From Paenibacillus sp. R14(2021) (lineage in GTDB: Bacteria; Bacillota; Bacilli; Paenibacillales; Paenibacillaceae): a stretch of 64,000 bases of DNA. Both the position numbers and the translations under genes were made by a program. Positions 61,073-64,000 of this stretch are shown here, one piece after another. Below the pieces are notes generated by a model that had not been told where the DNA came from, searched no databases, and was given only the letters and a program-made list of their open reading frames with translations. The first letter of the stretch is position 1. Each line of letters starts with the position of its first letter. Location: the NCBI RefSeq assembly GCF_019431355.1, contig NZ_CP080269.1:496001-560000 (forward strand), read 5' to 3'.

Positions 61073-61093
61073 CTGTGTACTGTGTACTGTGTA
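61073..61093 (+). repeat. Three tandem copies of CTGTGTA
   Basis: CTGTGTA repeated three times without interruption between the AraC gene and the azoreductase gene. It looks like a slippage-prone microsatellite; no function is inferred. The rest of the 245-bp gap contains only an A-tract/T-tract pair near 61180-61206. Confidence 0.7.
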
Positions 61094-61292
61094 CGTTATT
61101 CAGGAGTTGCGAGTAAACTTGGGCGGAGCGGCAAAGTTGCTGTTAACGCTCTTTTTATTTAGGAAGATACTGGTGGTATAAAAAAGGATACCTGATCACT
61201 TTTTTGTGCCTACTTACTTATTTCTCGGAAATCAAGCATAATGAATTTGCACTAAAAGTAGTCAATTCAAATAAGAAGGGAAGTTTTTAAGA

Positions 61293-61928
61293 ATGGCAAC
61301 TGTTCTTTTTATTACTGCACACCCGCATGATCATCAAGCTTCGTACAGCATGGCTGTAGGAAAAGAGTTTATCGATGCTTACCGCGAGGCGAATCCGACG
61401 GATGAAGTCGTTAACGTAGACCTATATAAAGAAAACATTCCGACAATCGATGCAGACGTATTCGCTGGTTGGGGCAAGCTTCAATCCGGTACGGCTTTCG
61501 ACCAATTGTCCGATGAAGAGAAAGCAAAAATCGCGCGCCTTGGTCAAATCGTTGATCAATTCGTAGCAGCTGACAAATACGTGTTCGTTTCCCCAATGTG
61601 GAACTTCTCGTTCCCTCCAGTGCTAAAAGCATACATCGACGCCATCTGCGTAGCAGGCAAAACGTTCAAATATACGTCTGAAGGTCCAATCGGCTTGTTG
61701 ACGGACAAAAAAGGCCTTCACATCCAAGCAAGCGGCGGCGTATACTCCGAAGGCCCAGCGGCTGGCATGGAGAGCGGCTTCAGCTACCTGAAGAAAATCG
61801 CTGGCTTTACAGGCATTCCTTCCTTCGAACCTCTGTTCGTAGAAGGCGTAGCTATGAACCCTGCTGAAGCACCTGCAATCAAAGAAAAAGCGATTGCTAA
61901 AGCGAAAGAACTTGCAAAAACGTTCTAA
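61293..61928 (+). CDS. azoR: FMN-dependent NADH-azoreductase (copy 2)
   Basis: A 211-residue protein, closely similar to copy 1 at 30763. It starts [17 protein letters not shown], with [17 protein letters not shown] and [19 protein letters not shown]. Codon choice differs from most of the window (frequent GAA, GTA, AAA, CGT and few GC-ending codons), as expected for a highly expressed gene. It has GAAGGGAAG upstream. The end of the gene is embedded in a tandem repeat. Confidence 0.93.
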   Translation: MATVLFITAHPHDHQASYSMAVGKEFIDAYREANPTDEVVNVDLYKENIPTIDADVFAGWGKLQSGTAFDQLSDEEKAKIARLGQIVDQFVAADKYVFVSPMWNFSFPPVLKAYIDAICVAGKTFKYTSEGPIGLLTDKKGLHIQASGGVYSEGPAAGMESGFSYLKKIAGFTGIPSFEPLFVEGVAMNPAEAPAIKEKAIAKAKELAKTF

Positions 61929-61997
61929 ATCGCTAACGAAAGAACTTGCAAAAACGTTCTAAATCACTAACGAAAGAACTTGCAAAAACGTTCTAAT
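61903..61997 (+). repeat. 34-bp tandem repeat carrying the azoR 3' end
   Basis: The last part of azoR with its TAA, plus a short spacer, is repeated: CGAAAGAACTTGCAAAAACG, then TTCTAAATC(G/A)CTAA, with copies starting at 61903, 61937 and 61971 (the third incomplete). Each unit also contains AGAAC-N10-GTTCT. The first copy is coding, and the other two lie after the stop, so the gene end is intact. Confidence 0.9.
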
Positions 61998-62017
61998 AAA
62001 CACATATATACAAATCG

Positions 62018-62047
62018 AAGCCGCCCGTTCAACGGGCGGCTTTTTTT
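62018..62047 (+). terminator. Terminator after azoR copy 2
   Basis: GCCGCCCG pairs perfectly with CGGGCGGC around TTCAA, followed by seven T residues. Confidence 0.9.
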
Positions 62048-62099
62048 CGTGCGCATAGGTTTCGATCGCAAGCATAAGGAATGGATTCAAGTGCGTCAT

Positions 62100-62166
62100 C
62101 CTTACAACGCTGTAAGCTTGTTGAAAGCCGAATCAATAGGAGAATGGGGATCCGAACAGCTACACT
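62100..62166 (+). promoter_or_regulatory. Leader element A, upstream of the VanG-like ligase gene
   Basis: The 67-nt block has CTTAC-N6-GTAAG (extendable to CTTACA-N4-TGTAAG), then TTGAAAG, ATCAATAGGAGA and GCTACACT. It matches block B (63262-63327) at roughly three-quarters of positions by eye. A second small hairpin (CTTGA with TCAAG) follows in this copy. It could be an operator plus promoter or a structured RNA leader; I cannot assign it to a known family. Confidence 0.6.
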
Positions 62167-62208
62167 TGAGAAGAATTCAATCAAGCCGTAAGGAAAGGGA
62201 GATCGAAT

Positions 62209-63258
62209 ATGGCAAAACTAACACTAGGCGTTCTATTCGGCGGAGCTTCGACGGAGTATGAGGTATCGCTGTCATCCGCTGCTGCCGTCATTTCACAATT
62301 AGATCCCATGAAATATGACATAGTCCTGATCGGTATCACGCAGGAAGGACATTGGTATCGTTATGGAGGCGGCGCAGCCGAAATCAAGGATGGTCGATGG
62401 AGCCAGCATCCCAGCTGTGTGCCGGCCTTCCTGTCATCGAACCGGGCGATGAAGGGATTGTTCGAACTGGCGGGAACGGAATACAGGTTCATTCCGCTGG
62501 ATGTTGTGTTCCCTGTGCTTCACGGCAAGAACGGAGAGGACGGCACGCTGCAGGGACTCTTGGAGCTTGCGGGTTTCCCGTTCGTCGGCTGCGACAGCTT
62601 GTCGTCTGCCATCTGCATGGACAAGGTCGTCGCCAAGACGATAATCCAAGCAGAGGGGATATCCGTACCGCCCTCGATTACGCTCAGGGCAGACGTATGG
62701 GAGGCTGAGCGAAGAATCGAGCCCGGTAAGCTGTCTTACCCGGTGTATGTGAAGCCGGCAAGATCCGGCTCCTCCATCGGCATTACGAAGGCGAATAACG
62801 ATTTTGAGCTTACAGCAGGCATCGAGGCTGCACTGCTGCATGACGACAAAATCATCATCGAGACGCATATCGAAGGCGTTGAGCTCGGCTGCGCCATACT
62901 GGGGGGAGCGAAGCCCATGACGGGAGAGCTGGATGAAATTGAGCTGACCGGAGGTTTCTTCGACCATGCCGAGAAATATTCGCTGCTTACGTCGGTCATT
63001 CATCTGCCTGCCCGTTTGAGCGAAGCGAAAGCGACGGAAGCACGTGAGCTGGCACTGCGTATTTATCGCGTTCTTGGCTGCAGCGGTTTAGCGCGGGTAG
63101 ACCTGTTTCTCCAGGCGGACGGCACGCTGTACTTCAATGAGGTGAACACAATTCCCGGATTTACATCCACAAGCCGCTATCCAAGCATGATGCGCGAAGC
63201 GGGTCTTGATTTTCCTGATTTATTGGACAGATTGATTGCGGATGCGCTTCGTGTCTAG
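62209..63258 (+). CDS. D-alanyl ligase, VanG-like (probable D-Ala-D-Ser type)
   Basis: A 349-residue ATP-grasp ligase that joins D-alanine to a second D-amino acid. It has LFGGASTEYEVSLSSAAAV, PVLHGKNGEDGTLQGLLELAG, CMDKVVAK and FNEVNTIPGFTSTSRYP. The omega-loop reads FFDHAEKYSLLTSVIHLPAR, where ordinary Ddl has a YDYEAKY-like text; the EKY form is what VanG/VanC-type D-Ala-D-Ser ligases show. The gene is followed by a VanXY-type peptidase. A housekeeping Ddl remains possible, but the loop and the neighbour favour a resistance-type ligase. GGAAAGGGAG precedes the ATG. Confidence 0.85.
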   Translation: MAKLTLGVLFGGASTEYEVSLSSAAAVISQLDPMKYDIVLIGITQEGHWYRYGGGAAEIKDGRWSQHPSCVPAFLSSNRAMKGLFELAGTEYRFIPLDVVFPVLHGKNGEDGTLQGLLELAGFPFVGCDSLSSAICMDKVVAKTIIQAEGISVPPSITLRADVWEAERRIEPGKLSYPVYVKPARSGSSIGITKANNDFELTAGIEAALLHDDKIIIETHIEGVELGCAILGGAKPMTGELDEIELTGGFFDHAEKYSLLTSVIHLPARLSEAKATEARELALRIYRVLGCSGLARVDLFLQADGTLYFNEVNTIPGFTSTSRYPSMMREAGLDFPDLLDRLIADALRV

Positions 63259-63261
63259 TCA

Positions 63262-63327
63262 CCTTACGACATTGTAAGCAATTTGAAAGACGGATCAATA
63301 GGAGATATTGGCTTGAACGGCTACACT
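63262..63327 (+). promoter_or_regulatory. Leader element B, upstream of the VanXY-like gene
   Basis: The 66-nt block has CTTAC-N6-GTAAG, TTGAAAG, ATCAATAGGAGA and GCTACACT in the same order as element A, starting just after the ligase stop. It is followed by GGCTTA with TAAGCC (a perfect 6-bp stem) where A has CTTGA/TCAAG. The two genes are in the same order and orientation, so the block may drive a separate transcript of the peptidase. Confidence 0.6.
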
Positions 63328-63373
63328 CGGCTTAATCAAGTAAGCCATCAAGCTGAAGCGAGGAGTGTCACTT

Positions 63374-64000
63374 ATGAACCTTTTATCGAGAAAAGCATTA
63401 GCAGATGCACACGGCTGGACATCAAGAAGCGCAGAGCTCCAAGCTGTTTCATATAGCTCCATATACCTCGGAGAGGAGCAGCAATTCAGCGGTCCGCTGA
63501 TCCTCGTCAACAAGGCGCATCCGGTAAGAAGCAGCCTGCCGCCGCGAATTAGAGCTGTGTCCGGCGATATTTTGCAAGCAGCGGGCGAGATGGAGCCGCA
63601 GATTGCCCTAGAGGAGGAATGCCTGTCGCAGCTCAGCGGTCTGCTCGATGCCTGCGGCGGCAAGTCGCGCATTTCCGTCGTAAGCGGCTATCGCTCCAAG
63701 GAAACGCAGACGGCGTTATACTTGAATTCCTCACGAACGAACGGTGCGGTGTTTACGGAAAGCTATGTTGCGCTTCCGGGGGCAAGCGAGCATCAGACCG
63801 GACTTGCCGTGGATGTTGGACTTGTTAATGAAAGCTTGGATTATATCCGGCCTTCGTTTCCCGATGACGGCGTGAGTGGTTCATTCAAGCAGCAAGCCGC
63901 TGCTTTCGGGTTCATTCAGCGCTATCAGGCGGGGAAGACGCCGATTACCGGCATCGCCAGCGAGCCGTGGCACTTCCGCTATGTGGGATTCCCGCATTCA
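63374..64000 (+). CDS. VanXY/VanY-type D,D-peptidase (partial, runs off the edge)
   Basis: A zinc D,D-carboxypeptidase/dipeptidase, with 209 codons visible and no stop in the window. SGYRSKETQTALY is the substrate-side motif, LPGASEHQTGLAVDVG supplies the first His and Asp ligands, and SEPWHFRYVG the last His. Text such as ILVNKAHPV near residue 43 and the overall spacing resemble VanXY proteins, which remove D-Ala-ending precursors so that ligase products can enter the wall. ATG 63374 has GAGGAG upstream. A racemase (VanT-like) would be expected next, if the operon is complete. Confidence 0.82.
   Translation, partial: MNLLSRKALADAHGWTSRSAELQAVSYSSIYLGEEQQFSGPLILVNKAHPVRSSLPPRIRAVSGDILQAAGEMEPQIALEEECLSQLSGLLDACGGKSRISVVSGYRSKETQTALYLNSSRTNGAVFTESYVALPGASEHQTGLAVDVGLVNESLDYIRPSFPDDGVSGSFKQQAAAFGFIQRYQAGKTPITGIASEPWHFRYVGFPHS

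Noticed and set aside
61903..61997. CRISPR-like array at the azoreductase end
   Set aside because: The units are contiguous, without spacers, and belong to the coding end of the gene. No cas gene is nearby.
1..64000. tRNA, rRNA, transposase or phage genes
   Set aside because: I saw no cloverleaf with a matching T-loop, no rRNA-like block and no DDE or phage structural protein.

Overview
The window looks like the chromosome of a Gram-positive, moderately GC-rich endospore-former of the Paenibacillaceae (Paenibacillus or a close relative). The signs are a T-box leader in front of a methionyl-tRNA synthetase gene, a cobalamin riboswitch with an intrinsic terminator, a DinR/LexA-type box in front of a UvrX-like polymerase, two HelD-type RNA polymerase-associated helicases, many purine-rich Shine-Dalgarno sites with GTG and TTG starts, and short tightly packed operons. 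The genus is an inference. I saw no rRNA, tRNA, CRISPR array, prophage or insertion sequence.

Layout. From 0 to 3.4 kb: the end of an unknown gene, a YbjQ protein, a rhodanese and a copper-exporting P1B ATPase. From 3.6 to 14.0 kb: one long, overlapping vitamin B12 uptake and salvage operon (btuF, btuC, btuD, cobT, cobU, cbiB, cobS, a CobD-type decarboxylase, cobQ, cbiZ) behind an extended -10 promoter, a cobalamin riboswitch, a 41-codon leader frame and a terminator. From 14.2 to 22.7 kb: HrpB helicase, small membrane and Cys-rich proteins, a first HelD, a DUF3900-like protein, a DUF2809-like protein and an APH-type kinase. From 22.7 to 31.4 kb: T-box/metG, a decayed beta-lactamase gene, a short-chain reductase, an OmpR-type two-component system with direct-repeat operators, threonine synthase, and a LysR regulator followed by an azoreductase. 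From 31.5 to 48.9 kb: a second HelD, a divergent TetR/efflux pair with a duplicated palindromic operator, and a long run of short genes on the plus strand (GNAT acetyltransferases, NUDIX hydrolases, HAD phosphatases, chorismate mutase, a calcineurin-like phosphatase, GrpB), ending in a LexA-boxed uvrX operon. From 48.9 to 58.8 kb: several decayed genes (VOC, Rieske, NUDIX, TagA) among intact ones (DUF4362 lipoprotein, MFS, MTHFR-like, a divergent FtsH-like AAA protease, ModA). From 58.9 to 62 kb: an Fsr-like efflux pump divergent from an AraC regulator, and a second azoreductase whose 3' end, stop codon included, is triplicated.

The right edge (62.1-64.0 kb) is the most interesting part. A D-alanyl ligase with VanG-like (D-Ala-D-Ser type) sequence features is followed by the start of a VanXY/VanY-type zinc D,D-peptidase that runs off the end. 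Each gene is preceded by its own copy of a roughly 67-nt leader, about three-quarters identical between copies, which opens with a CTTAC-N6-GTAAG inverted repeat. This looks like a glycopeptide-resistance or peptidoglycan-precursor module under a shared cis-element that I do not recognise.

Functional themes are corrinoid scavenging; antibiotic and quinone stress defence (two HelDs, two azoreductases, two regulator-paired efflux pumps, an APH-type kinase, the VanG/VanXY pair); DNA damage response; and visible gene decay (at least six broken genes or fragments between 24 and 59 kb).
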